Source of the DNA: Halorhodospira neutriphila
GTDB taxonomy: Bacteria > Pseudomonadota > Gammaproteobacteria > Nitrococcales > Halorhodospiraceae
Direction: 5' to 3'
DNA: 45,807 nt
NCBI RefSeq assembly: GCF_016584055.1
Contig: NZ_NRSH01000003.1
Location: 1 to 45,807 of the forward strand
Part shown: positions 37,208 through 44,745 of the stretch, one piece after another
How the letters are laid out: each line of letters opens with the position of its first letter
Numbering within the stretch: position 1 is the first letter of the stretch
Made by a program: the position numbers and the translations under genes
The notes under the pieces: model-generated
Told to the model about the DNA's origin: nothing
The model's input: the letters and a program-made list of their open reading frames with translations, nothing else
Database searches by the model: none

Positions 37208-38236
37208 ATGGCGCGCATCCCGGATCTGCTAACGGACACCGAGGCAGCAGCGCTGCGGTTAAAACAGCCCCTGGCGCCTATGGAAGGCTGGGAATTACCT
37301 ATATTTCCAGCAACTTACCCACCAGAACCTAACCGCAAAACCCACCGACATGACACTCCCTACACGGTCAATCAGCTCAAGGACGGGCGCTGGGTGGCCA
37401 CCCTGGACACCGTCCAGAGCCAGGCCAATCGGATGGAGTCGACCTTCACCGAGGAGCGGGCCGACGCCATACCCCGGGTGACGATCACCGCCGGCGAGCG
37501 CACGGTGCCGCTGACGGAGCTGCCGCACCGGCTCGCGGACGCCGCAATCCGTACTAGCGACCTGCAGAAGGAGATCCGCGAGGTCTTCGAGGCCATGGAT
37601 GCCGGCAACCCGCTCCCGGTCGCCCAACTCTCCCCGACCTCCCTGGTCTACGGCGCCTGGGACAGCCGGGATACGCGGGTGAAGATCCGGCGGCTGATCC
37701 GTAGCGAGATCTACGCCTGGGATGTCGACGTCTTCACCCGCTCGGCGCAGTTCGCCGCAACCTTCTCCCGCGAGGACCTCGAGTTCAGCGAGCAGGAGTG
37801 GAAGAAGGGGGCGGAGGTCGGCTTTGCGCCCACGCCCTCGGTGGATCAGCACGGCGGCGTGATGGTCCACGGCGCCATCCAGCAGATCGCCACCCTGCAC
37901 CTCGGCGAGTGCCGCAAGCGCGAGCGGGCCTGCTCCGGCCTAGGCCAGTACATCCTAGGCCTGGCGCTGGCTGGGCTCTGGCACGGGGGCCGCGAGTACG
38001 ACCTGCGCACCGGCTGCTGGCTGGTGCCGGACGGCACCCCGAGCCTGGCGGTGGTCCGCCGGGACGGCCGCCGCGAGGCGATCGAGTTCGGCGCCGAGGA
38101 GGTCGAGAACTTCCTCGAGGATACCGCCCTGCCGGCGGCCCGCGAGCTCGGTATCCGGCCCGGAGAGACCGTGCGCGAGGCGCAGTACGATCCCAAGGCG
38201 GGCAAGAAGCTGGTGCAGAAAGGGGCTAAAGAGTGA
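37208..38236 (+). CDS. csb1: Type I-G backbone protein Csb1 (Cas7)
   Basis: Csb1 (GSU0053 family) is the RAMP-type Cas7 that polymerises along the crRNA in the I-G effector. The 342-residue product starts MARIPDLLTDTEAAALRLKQ. It contains QSQANRMEST, the conserved LPHRLADAAIR and SPTSLVYGAWDSRD (about residues 140-155), RLIRSEIYAWDVDVFTRSAQF, and a Gly-containing C-terminal block GLGQYILGLALAGLWHGGREYDLR. These are family hallmarks as I know them. It has GGAG before its ATG and is separated from csb2 by one base. Confidence 0.9.
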   Translation: MARIPDLLTDTEAAALRLKQPLAPMEGWELPIFPATYPPEPNRKTHRHDTPYTVNQLKDGRWVATLDTVQSQANRMESTFTEERADAIPRVTITAGERTVPLTELPHRLADAAIRTSDLQKEIREVFEAMDAGNPLPVAQLSPTSLVYGAWDSRDTRVKIRRLIRSEIYAWDVDVFTRSAQFAATFSREDLEFSEQEWKKGAEVGFAPTPSVDQHGGVMVHGAIQQIATLHLGECRKRERACSGLGQYILGLALAGLWHGGREYDLRTGCWLVPDGTPSLAVVRRDGRREAIEFGAEEVENFLEDTALPAARELGIRPGETVREAQYDPKAGKKLVQKGAKE

Positions 38237-38237
38237 C

Positions 38238-39662
38238 ATGCCGATTCTGCACCTGACAGTCCACTGGCTCGCCGATGCGCCGGGCCAGCCGAGCTACCAC
38301 GGCGAGGAGTGGCCCCCCTCCCCTGCGCGCCTCTTCCGGGCGCTGCTCGCCGGCGCCTGCCAACCCGGCGGCGCCGGGCAGCGCGGGGTCGCCGCGCTGC
38401 AGCGCCTGGAATCGCTCGAGCCCCCAGTCATCCTCGGACCAGCGCCCGAGCGGCTAGCCCCGGTACGCACCTCCGTCCCCAACAACGACGGCGACCAGGT
38501 GATGGATGCCCACCACCGCGGCCGACCGGCGCAGGCGCGTCGACGGGAGAGCAAACTGCGGACCATGCGCCTGCGCCAGCCCTGGTCCGTCCCCGGGCCG
38601 GTAGAGTACCGGTGGCACTGCCCCGAGCCCGATCCGGATCCGGCGGCCTTCGACCTCCTCGCCGAGGGCCTGACGCTACTCGGCCAAGGCGCTGACCTAG
38701 CGACGGCCACGGCACGATGGCAAGAGGTGGAGGAGCCGCGGTGGGGATACCAGTGGGCGCCGGACTCGACCTTCGGCGCGGAGCTCATGGCAGTCCCGCG
38801 CACCGGCGAAGTAGACCGGCTTGAGGCCGCCTACCAGCAGAGCCGCCAGCGCATCCGGGGCGGCCGTGTGGCCGGCGTCGCGGAGCCCCCGGCCACTCGG
38901 GTCGCGTACCGGGATCCGCTGGCGCCGCCGGCGCTGCGCTTCCAGGCCTTCAACCTCCGGCTGCCGGACGATTCAGGGCCGCTGGCAGTCCCGGGCGGGG
39001 AGGCAATGCGCGTGGCAGGGATGACGCGCCACGCCGTCCACGAGGCCGCCCGGCTCAGCGGGCTCGACGAGGCGACAATCGCTGGCCTGCTCGGCCACGG
39101 GGATCCCGAGCAACGGCTCTACATCGCCCCGGTACCGAACGTCGCCCACCAGTGGGCCGACGGTCGCGTGCGGCGGGTACTCATCGCCGCTTCGCCCGCC
39201 CTACCGCAGGCGGTCTGGGACGCCGTGCTCTTGCGCCTGACGGCCGCCGAGCTCATCGACCGCGACCGTCGTAGCGAGGCCAAGGGCCTCCTCACGCCCG
39301 TACCCCGGCTTTCCGACGACAAGCTGCTGTGGCGCTTCCTGGAGAAGAGCACAAGCTGGACGGCGGCCTCGCCGGTGGTCCTGCCGGGTTTCGATACCCG
39401 CCGGGGGAAGCCCCGGCCCGCCAAGGCGGCGCGGCGCCTGCTGCGCTACGCCGGGATCCCCGAGGAGGCAGTTCGGCGGATCCACCTGAACAAGGCCCCC
39501 AGCATCCCCGGGGTCTGCTCTACCGGGGGCGTGGAAGTCCCGCACTACCTGAGCAGCTACCCGCGCCTCTTCCCGACGCTCGAGTTCCACCAGCCCGTAA
39601 CAGGCCCGCTTCTGCTCGGTGCTGGCGCGGGAGCCGGGCTGGGGTTACTCACGCACGGCTGA
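38238..39662 (+). CDS. csb2: Type I-G protein Csb2 (Cas5-Cas6 fusion)
   Basis: Csb2 (GSU0054 family) combines a Cas5-like 5'-handle-binding part with a Cas6-like crRNA-processing part. The 474-residue product starts MPILHLTVHWLADAPGQPSY, with the typical EEWPPSPARLFRALLAGA near residue 20, a central insertion, and a C-terminal RAMP domain with RIHLNKAPSIPGV, PHYLSSYPRLFPTLEF and the Gly-rich loop GPLLLGAGAGAGLGLL. It should cut the repeat 3' of the CCCCAAC/GTTGGGG stem. Its TGA (39660-39662) falls inside the degenerate last repeat of array 2. Assignment is strong by sequence and context. Confidence 0.92.
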   Translation: MPILHLTVHWLADAPGQPSYHGEEWPPSPARLFRALLAGACQPGGAGQRGVAALQRLESLEPPVILGPAPERLAPVRTSVPNNDGDQVMDAHHRGRPAQARRRESKLRTMRLRQPWSVPGPVEYRWHCPEPDPDPAAFDLLAEGLTLLGQGADLATATARWQEVEEPRWGYQWAPDSTFGAELMAVPRTGEVDRLEAAYQQSRQRIRGGRVAGVAEPPATRVAYRDPLAPPALRFQAFNLRLPDDSGPLAVPGGEAMRVAGMTRHAVHEAARLSGLDEATIAGLLGHGDPEQRLYIAPVPNVAHQWADGRVRRVLIAASPALPQAVWDAVLLRLTAAELIDRDRRSEAKGLLTPVPRLSDDKLLWRFLEKSTSWTAASPVVLPGFDTRRGKPRPAKAARRLLRYAGIPEEAVRRIHLNKAPSIPGVCSTGGVEVPHYLSSYPRLFPTLEFHQPVTGPLLLGAGAGAGLGLLTHG

Positions 39663-40126
39663 AAGGACCCCAACCTTCGTTGGGGAGAGCTTCCAGCTGC
39701 CAACGGTAGGGCTGGTGGACGACCATTCTTCAACGGTACCCCAACCGTCGTTGGGGATGAGCCAGGATGCGGTTGGCCTTGGCGTGGCCGGTGGTGTCGC
39801 TTCAACGGTACCCCAACCGTCGTTGGGGATGAACCGATCAGCTGGCGCAGGATGCCGTGGTCGATGCTCGGGCTTCAACGGTACCCCAACCGTCGTTGGG
39901 GATGAGCCCTCCCCGGCTTGGTTGAGCTTCAACCGGGTTCCGGGGCTTCAACGGTACCCCAACCGTCGTTGGGGATGAGCCGGCAGCGACCACGCCGGGC
40001 GTGCGCCGCTTCATCAAGCTTCAACGGTACCCCAACCGTCGTTGGGGATGAGCCAGCCGGCGCGGCATGTCCTCGGGTAGATGCTGCCCGCTTCAACGGA
40101 ACCCCAACTCCCGTTGGGGATGAGCC
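39656..40126 (-). CRISPR. CRISPR array 2 (6 repeats plus 1 degenerate; leader on the right)
   Basis: Repeats start at 39727, 39799, 39872, 39945, 40018 and 40090; spacers are 35-36 nt. A degenerate terminal repeat at about 39656-39691 retains CCCCAAC-CTTC-GTTGGGG and overlaps the csb2 stop. The first five repeats share GGTAC and loop CGTC, while the leader-proximal one (40090) has GGAAC and loop TCCC, identical to the leader-proximal repeat of array 1. The first base of the 39727 repeat and one base near the end of the 39799 repeat (GAACC) are changed. The spacer at 39909-39944 contains GGTTGA-GCT-TCAACC-like self-complementarity. Transcription is leftward, toward and antisense to csb2. Confidence 0.96.
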
Positions 40127-40355
40127 GGCCGCCTTATATCTACCGGAGGGACAACGCTTCTTTCGGAGCTCTGAGCGAACCCTTCTCCTCGCCCTGTGCT
40201 GCGCGGGCTTACGCCCCCGTGCCAAAACACAAGCCACTGATTTTCAAAGAGAGTTCCCAAGTGCGAACCTCCCCGGGTGAGCCTGGTCGCTCCCCCTTCG
40301 CACGCACCACTTCTCATTGGGCGGCGTCGCTGGGATTCCGTCAAGCTGAGCTCAG
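40127..40355 (-). promoter_or_regulatory. CRISPR leader of array 2
   Basis: Duplicate of the array 1 leader at a constant offset of 6617 nt: 40127-40192 has one mismatch, and GTGCGAA (40261-40267) and TTCGCAC (40297-40303) are conserved with identical sequence between. The centre has diverged and is less AT-rich than in array 1. At its far end it has a 14-bp palindrome, AGCTGAGCTCAGCT (40344-40357), where array 1 has a different hairpin. No cas1, cas2 or cas4 follows. Confidence 0.75.
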
Positions 40356-40391
40356 CTGGCGGATTCCATCCCCCATGCCTGTACTGGCCCA

Positions 40392-40721
40392 TCACTCCCG
40401 CGTCCTCCACTCCGCGGCAGGGGCCTCCTGGGCCGCGAGCACCGCGGTCCTGAAAAGCGGATCCGCCGAGTGCTCGGTATAGCCGCGGCGCAACCGAGCG
40501 CGGTAGTAATGCGCCACGCGGCGCTGGGCGCTCTCGAGATCGGCAAAGACCTCAACGCGGTATTGCCCTCTGCCCCGGCTCCCAATTCGCCCCCAGCGGC
40601 GCACTAGCCGGATGGGGGCGAAGAGGTCGCGTTCCAGGGTGAGCGTGTAGAAACGCCGAATCCCGCGCGCGGGCTCGATGCGCACCAGCTCCAGGGTCCA
40701 CTCAGGATAGCCAGGTGCCAT
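40392..40721 (-). CDS. Small WGR-domain protein
   Basis: A 109-residue protein that is essentially one WGR domain: RRFYTLTLERDLFAPIRLVRRWGRIGSRGRGQYRVEVF with Trp43-Gly44-Arg45, then FADLESAQRRVAHYYRARLRRGY. WGR domains occur in PARP and in MolR-type bacterial proteins and are thought to bind nucleic acid ends or proteins. Stand-alone bacterial versions have no settled function. It lies between the array 2 leader and an H-NS-family gene, reading the same way as the latter. A link to the CRISPR system is not shown. Confidence 0.85.
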   Translation of the reverse strand: MAPGYPEWTLELVRIEPARGIRRFYTLTLERDLFAPIRLVRRWGRIGSRGRGQYRVEVFADLESAQRRVAHYYRARLRRGYTEHSADPLFRTAVLAAQEAPAAEWRTRE

Positions 40722-40852
40722 CGCCGTGCGCCCCCCAAAGACGGAACCATCCCGGGGCGACGGGCGCCAGCAGCTTGGCCCTTTCGCGGCCTTGGCCGAA
40801 GGTCAGCGGTAAGAAATCGGCGAGGCCCAGGCGGCCCCGCGCGATTCTCTGT

Positions 40853-41257
40853 TTACCCGGCGCTCTGCTCGGGGATGCGCAGCTCCTCGATATCACCGCC
40901 GGCCTCCTCCCAGGCCTGGACCCACTTCGGCTTGCGGCCGCGGCCCGTCCAGGTCATCGAGCTGTCCTCGGGATGCCGGAACTTCGGCGGCACCTTGCCC
41001 TTGCTCTTGCCCTTCGGGCCCTTCGTGGTGTCGGCCTGCGCTAGCAGATCATCGACGTTGAGCCCGTAGCGCTGCGCGACCTCGCGGATCTCCTGCTGCG
41101 CCTGCTTGCGCGCCTCCTTCTCGCGGCGCTTGCGCTCCTGCTCGAGGGCCTTCTCGACCTTCTGCAGGCCCGGAAGGCTGAGCTGCTCGAGGCCCTCCTG
41201 GATCGAGTCGAGGACGGTCTCTTCGGAAGCCGGAGACTCGAATACGGATTCTGCCAT
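40853..41257 (-). CDS. H-NS-family nucleoid protein
   Basis: A 134-residue protein of the H-NS histone-like family. The N-terminal half is helical and suited to a coiled coil (ETVLDSIQEGLEQLSLPGLQKVEKALEQERKRREKEARKQAQQEI). A basic linker follows (TKGPKGKSKGKV). The C-terminal DNA-binding domain has PKFRHPEDSSMTWTGRGRKPKWVQAWEEAGG, carrying the AT-hook-like TGRGRKP. H-NS proteins silence AT-rich foreign DNA and in E. coli repress CRISPR-cas (established knowledge). Two adjacent ATGs (41260, 41257) can serve as start. A near-consensus promoter lies 70-100 nt upstream. Confidence 0.93.
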   Translation of the reverse strand: MAESVFESPASEETVLDSIQEGLEQLSLPGLQKVEKALEQERKRREKEARKQAQQEIREVAQRYGLNVDDLLAQADTTKGPKGKSKGKVPPKFRHPEDSSMTWTGRGRKPKWVQAWEEAGGDIEELRIPEQSAG

Positions 41258-41816
41258 CACTTCAAACCTTGACTGAGGGATTTCAGAAACGATTTTACAG
41301 CAATCCCAAACGGTTTATTCAAGCCCCATTATCGAAGAATCCGAACCGATATCAAATCGAGCAACACCACGACTCACCAAAATGGTGTCGGGAGGAGCAC
41401 TGCTACCCGCCTTACAGCGGATAAACCTTGTTCCCGGTGCTAGGTCTCAAGGAATGGCTCCCCCACCACATGGAACAGGGCCAATCCGTGATAGGAACCC
41501 CAGATGACGGTGACGAAAGAGACCAGGCGCAGAACTCATCAGCGGTAGGGAGGGAACACCCACGAGCGGCCACATATGCCAAGGCGAAGCAGCCTTGGGG
41601 CGCGGCCGTCGTTCAGGCCGGCTTCCGGCGCCGCCCGGCCGCGGTGGCCTTCGCCCGTGCATGGGGCTGGTGGTGCGGCTGCCGGCTGGCGCTGCGTCGG
41701 CGCTCGTCAGCCGGCGCCACGGTGTGGGCCGTCTCCGTGCCGGCGCACTGGCCTGAAAAGCCGCAGAGAAGATCCATAATACAAGTACCAGGGCGATACC
41801 AAACGAGGCCTCCACC
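41258..41816. other. Intergenic region between the H-NS-family gene and the serine hydrolase
   Basis: No supportable gene in 559 nt. The left third (41261-41400) is AT-richer and carries the H-NS-family promoter. The remainder is GC-rich and encodes only low-complexity Arg/Pro frames on either strand without family resemblance. Near 41780 there is a short AT-richer patch (ATCCATAATACAAG) that may belong to the promoter of the hydrolase, but I could not fix boxes. Confidence 0.5.
41328..41355 (-). promoter_or_regulatory. Strong promoter of the H-NS-family gene
   Basis: On the minus strand, TTGATA (41355-41350), 16 nt, GATAAT (41333-41328). Both hexamers match five of six consensus bases. It lies in the locally AT-richer stretch 41261-41400; the leader would be about 65 nt. 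Confidence 0.7.
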
Positions 41817-43163
41817 ATGGCGTACGCAGCCTCCCGCGTGATGGTGGTCGCCGCGTTCCTAGCCCTATTCGCGGGGGCCTTGAGCGGCGCGGCCGCGCAG
41901 TCAAAACCGCTTACGGCCGCGGAGTCCGACCCGCAAGCGCTCCGCTGGATGGAGGGCTTCCCGCCCCCCGCGTCCAAGTTGATCAGGCAGCCGGAGTCGA
42001 ACTTCTTCAGCTTCCCCAAGCTGCGCTGGAGCGTCTGCCACCTCCGCGAGCTCCTGCCCACCGAGCAGGTGAGCCGGGGCCTCGGCGCGCCGGCCCCCTT
42101 GGCGTACGCGCGGGACGAGCAGGCCATCGACGCGCTCACCTTCACGCCCCTCGGCGCTACCGAGGAGATGACCTTCGAGGAGGCGCTGTCGGCCAACTAC
42201 ACCGACGGGATCCTGATCCTCCACCAAGGCGAGGTCGTCTACGAGCGGTATCTCGGCTGCCTCGACGAGGCCGGTAAGCACGGGGCAATGTCGATGACCA
42301 AGTCGCTGATCGGGCTGCTGGCCGAGATCCTGATAGCGGAAGGCACGCTGGATGAGGGGCGCCGGGTCTCCTCGATCGTCCCGGAGCTCGCTGACAGCGG
42401 CTTTGGCGACGCCACGGTGCGGCAGGTCCTGGACATGACGACGGGGATCGCCTACAGCGAGGACTACTCCGACCCGGACGCCGATATCTGGCGCTACTCG
42501 GCAGCCGCGAGCCCGCTGCCCAAGCCCCCGGCGTACGAGGGCCCCGACGGCTACTTCGAGTACCTCCAGACGGTCCCGCCCGAAGGCGAGCACGGCCAGG
42601 CCTTTCACTACAGGACGGTCAACACCGACGCGCTCGGCTGGATCCTCTCGCGCGTCAGCGGCCAAGCGGTGACCGAGCTGCTCTCGGAGCGGCTCTGGAG
42701 CCGGATGGGGGCCGAGCAGGACGCCTACATGACCGTCGACGGCAAGGGCACGCCCTTCGCCGGCGGGGGGCTCAGCGCGGGGCTGCGGGATCTCGGCCGG
42801 GTCGGCCTTCTCATGCTCGATGGCGGCGAGATCAACGGCGAGCGGCTCTTCCCCGCCGAGGTGGTCGAGGGCATCCGGGCGGGCGGCAGCAAGCGGGCCT
42901 TTGCGAAAGGCGGCTACGAGACGCTCGCGGGCGGGAGCTATCGCAGCATGTGGTGGGTGCTTCACAACGACCACGGCGCTTACGCAGCACGCGGCGTGCA
43001 CGGCCAGACGATCTATATCGACCCCGCCGCGGAGATGGTGCTCGTCCGCTTCGCGTCCTTCCCGACCGCGAGCAACGCGGACATCGATCCGACCTCTTTG
43101 CCGGCCTATCAGGCCGTGGCCGAGTACCTGCTATCGAAGGCGCGTAGGCAGCCTCGCCGGTAG
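41817..43163 (+). CDS. Exported beta-lactamase-fold serine hydrolase
   Basis: A 448-residue protein of the serine beta-lactamase/NylB-like (class C, S12) family. It has a signal peptide (MAYAASRVMVVAAFLALFAG, likely cut near AAAQS), so it is periplasmic. Catalytic motifs are Ser159-x-x-Lys162 (SMTKS), Tyr265 with FHYRTVNTDALGW, and HGQ at residue 395 in place of KTG. RLWSRMGAEQDAYMTVD and GGLSAGLRDLGRVGLLML are typical of 6-aminohexanoate-dimer-hydrolase-like esterases. The substrate cannot be inferred; true beta-lactamase activity is unlikely without a KTG triad. It stands alone, with a GC hairpin (43204-43219) after its stop. Confidence 0.88.
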   Translation: MAYAASRVMVVAAFLALFAGALSGAAAQSKPLTAAESDPQALRWMEGFPPPASKLIRQPESNFFSFPKLRWSVCHLRELLPTEQVSRGLGAPAPLAYARDEQAIDALTFTPLGATEEMTFEEALSANYTDGILILHQGEVVYERYLGCLDEAGKHGAMSMTKSLIGLLAEILIAEGTLDEGRRVSSIVPELADSGFGDATVRQVLDMTTGIAYSEDYSDPDADIWRYSAAASPLPKPPAYEGPDGYFEYLQTVPPEGEHGQAFHYRTVNTDALGWILSRVSGQAVTELLSERLWSRMGAEQDAYMTVDGKGTPFAGGGLSAGLRDLGRVGLLMLDGGEINGERLFPAEVVEGIRAGGSKRAFAKGGYETLAGGSYRSMWWVLHNDHGAYAARGVHGQTIYIDPAAEMVLVRFASFPTASNADIDPTSLPAYQAVAEYLLSKARRQPRR

Positions 43164-43203
43164 CTCGGCCCGTGCCAGGCCCCCGCGCGCCCGCGGGAGC
43201 TGC

Positions 43204-43219
43204 GCCGCCGACCGGCGGC
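43204..43219 (+). terminator. Hairpin after the serine hydrolase gene
   Basis: GCCGCC-GACC-GGCGGC, 41 nt past the stop, followed by TCTCAT; a weak intrinsic terminator at best. Confidence 0.4.
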
Positions 43220-43237
43220 TCTCATAGGCGAGATCTA

Positions 43238-43266
43238 TGGCCTACCCCGCGTCCGCGGGGATAGCC
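43238..43266. repeat. Isolated palindrome resembling a type I-E CRISPR repeat
   Basis: GGC..CCCCGC-GTCC-GCGGGG-ATA-GCC. The core CCCCGCG..GCGGGGATA has the length and most bases of common I-E repeats (CCCCGCGCCAGCGGGGATA). It is single, with no second copy at repeat-spacer distance, and lies in the mgtE 5' region, where it could equally be a regulatory or terminator hairpin. Confidence 0.3.
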
Positions 43267-43327
43267 TACCCCCCTTATCTTCACGGATTATGGAGCGCCA
43301 CCCCGCCGACGGGCGCCCAGATGGGGT
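43265..43327. repeat. Left copy of an element flanking mgtE
   Basis: CCTACCCCCCTTA (43265-43277), CGCCGACGGGCG (43304-43315) and ATGGGGT (43321-43327) occur in this order, and again in the same order at 45245-45298. The outer parts (TACCCC/GGGGTA) are complementary and the middle is itself a short hairpin, so each copy could fold into one structure. Confidence 0.45.
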
Positions 43328-43392
43328 ATGAGTCCCCACTCGCGCACCAGCGCCGGGCTCTGCTGCCGGGCCTGGTACAAAAGGAGAGACCC

Positions 43393-44745
43393 ATGACCGA
43401 GGCCACCGAGACCCTGGAAGACCGCCTGTCGCGGATTCACCTGGCGCTGGAGAGCGAGCGGCTCGACCACGTCGATGGCGTGATCGCGGATCTCGAGCCC
43501 GCGGAGATCGCCCTGCTCCTGGAGTCGCTGCCGCCGGCAGCACGATTGCGCCTGTGGGAGCGCGTCCCCGGCGAGATCGACGGTGAGGTGCTGCTGCACG
43601 TGCGCGATGAGGTGCGCAGCACCCTCATCGAGGACATGGACCACGCCGAGATCGTCGCTGCCGCCACCGGGCTGGACACGACCGACCTGGCCGAGCTCTT
43701 CGAGGACCTGCCCCAGCAGGTGGCCGAGGACATGCTGCGCTCCATGGACGAGCAGCAGCGGACGCGCCTGCAGGAGGCGCTCGCCTTCGAGGCGGATAGC
43801 GCCGGGCGATTGATGCGTACGGACGCCATCGCCGTGCGCGCGGATGTCAGCCTCGAGGCTGTGCGGCGCTTCCTGCGCCTCAAGGAGGAGGTACCCGATA
43901 ACACCCACGCCCTGATGGTGGTCGACCGCGATGGCCTCTTCGTGGGGACCCTGCCGCTGGCACGGGTGGTCTCGCACGACCCGGAGGTGGCTGTAGCCGA
44001 GCTGATGGCTACCGATGTGGATAGCATCCCGGTGACCATGAGCGCCCGTGACATGGCGACGCTCTTCCAGACCCACGACCTGGTCTCCGCCCCGGTGATT
44101 GACGAGGCTGGCAGGCTGCTTGGCCGCGTCGTCATCGACGACATCGTCGATGTCATCCGCGAGGACTCCGAGCAGGCGTTGATGAACATGGCCGGCCTGG
44201 ACGAGGAGGAGGACCTTTTCGCCCCGGTGCTGCCCAGCGCCAAGCGCCGGGCGGTATGGCTCGGCATCAACCTGGCGACGGCCTTTCTCGCCGCCTGGGT
44301 CATCGGCCGCTTCGAGGATGCCCTGGACAAGATTGTGGCACTGGCCGTGCTCATGCCCATCGTCGCTAGCATGGGCGGCATCGCGGGCAGCCAGACCCTG
44401 ACGCTGGCCATCCGCGGCCTGGCGCTAGGCCAGATCAGCCGAATCAACAGCGCGTGGCTGCTGCGCAAGGAGGTCGGTATCGCCGCCCTCAACGGCCTGC
44501 TGTGGGCGCTGGTGGTCGCCGTCCTGGCCGTGCTGTGGTTCGGCAGCCTCGGGATCGGCGTCATCATCGCGGCTGCCCTGGTGATCAATATGCTGGCCGC
44601 CGGCGTTGCGGGGATCGTCATCCCGCTGCTCCTCAAGCGCTCGGGGATCGACCCCGCCCTCTCGGGGTCCGTGATCCTGACCACGGTGACCGACGTGGTG
44701 GGCTTTATGTCCTTCCTGGGGCTGGCCACCGTCTTCCTGCTCTGA
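43393..44745 (+). CDS. mgtE: Magnesium transporter MgtE
   Basis: MgtE is a Mg2+ channel of the inner membrane gated by its cytosolic Mg-sensing part. The 450-residue product has the superhelical N domain (about residues 20-130: IADLEPAEIALLLESLP, LFEDLPQQVAEDML), two CBS domains (about 135-255: RLMRTDAIAVRADV, LMATDVDSIPVTMSARD), a connecting helix and five membrane segments (about 280-450). The pore motif reads VASMGGIAGSQTLTLAIRGLA, with Ile where many homologues have Asn in GGN. ATG follows AAGGAGAG. Its last 321 nt are overlapped in antisense by a HAD-like frame. Secure. Confidence 0.95.
   Translation: MTEATETLEDRLSRIHLALESERLDHVDGVIADLEPAEIALLLESLPPAARLRLWERVPGEIDGEVLLHVRDEVRSTLIEDMDHAEIVAAATGLDTTDLAELFEDLPQQVAEDMLRSMDEQQRTRLQEALAFEADSAGRLMRTDAIAVRADVSLEAVRRFLRLKEEVPDNTHALMVVDRDGLFVGTLPLARVVSHDPEVAVAELMATDVDSIPVTMSARDMATLFQTHDLVSAPVIDEAGRLLGRVVIDDIVDVIREDSEQALMNMAGLDEEEDLFAPVLPSAKRRAVWLGINLATAFLAAWVIGRFEDALDKIVALAVLMPIVASMGGIAGSQTLTLAIRGLALGQISRINSAWLLRKEVGIAALNGLLWALVVAVLAVLWFGSLGIGVIIAAALVINMLAAGVAGIVIPLLLKRSGIDPALSGSVILTTVTDVVGFMSFLGLATVFLL

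Noticed and set aside
39909-39944. A recombined repeat fragment inside a spacer (GCTTCAACCGGGTTCC)
   Set aside because: Resembles the repeat start over 8 bases, but spacing of the flanking repeats is normal and the match is explained by a self-complementary spacer.
32930-40089. Spacers targeting genes in this window or shared between the two arrays
   Set aside because: By eye no spacer matches another spacer or a gene here; a proper search against phage and host sequence is needed to exclude it.
40702-40896. A 64-codon minus-strand frame between the WGR and H-NS-family genes
   Set aside because: It overlaps the end of the H-NS-family gene and the start of the WGR gene and has no family resemblance; the LPLTFGQGRERAKLLAPVAPG stretch looks protein-like but is too short to support a call.
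41447-42196. A 249-codon minus-strand frame before and across the serine hydrolase gene
   Set aside because: Half of it is antisense to the hydrolase and the rest is Pro/Arg-rich shadow sequence.
43164-43392. M-box magnesium riboswitch upstream of mgtE
   Set aside because: The conserved M-box blocks are not recognisable and the space is short; only generic GC hairpins are seen.
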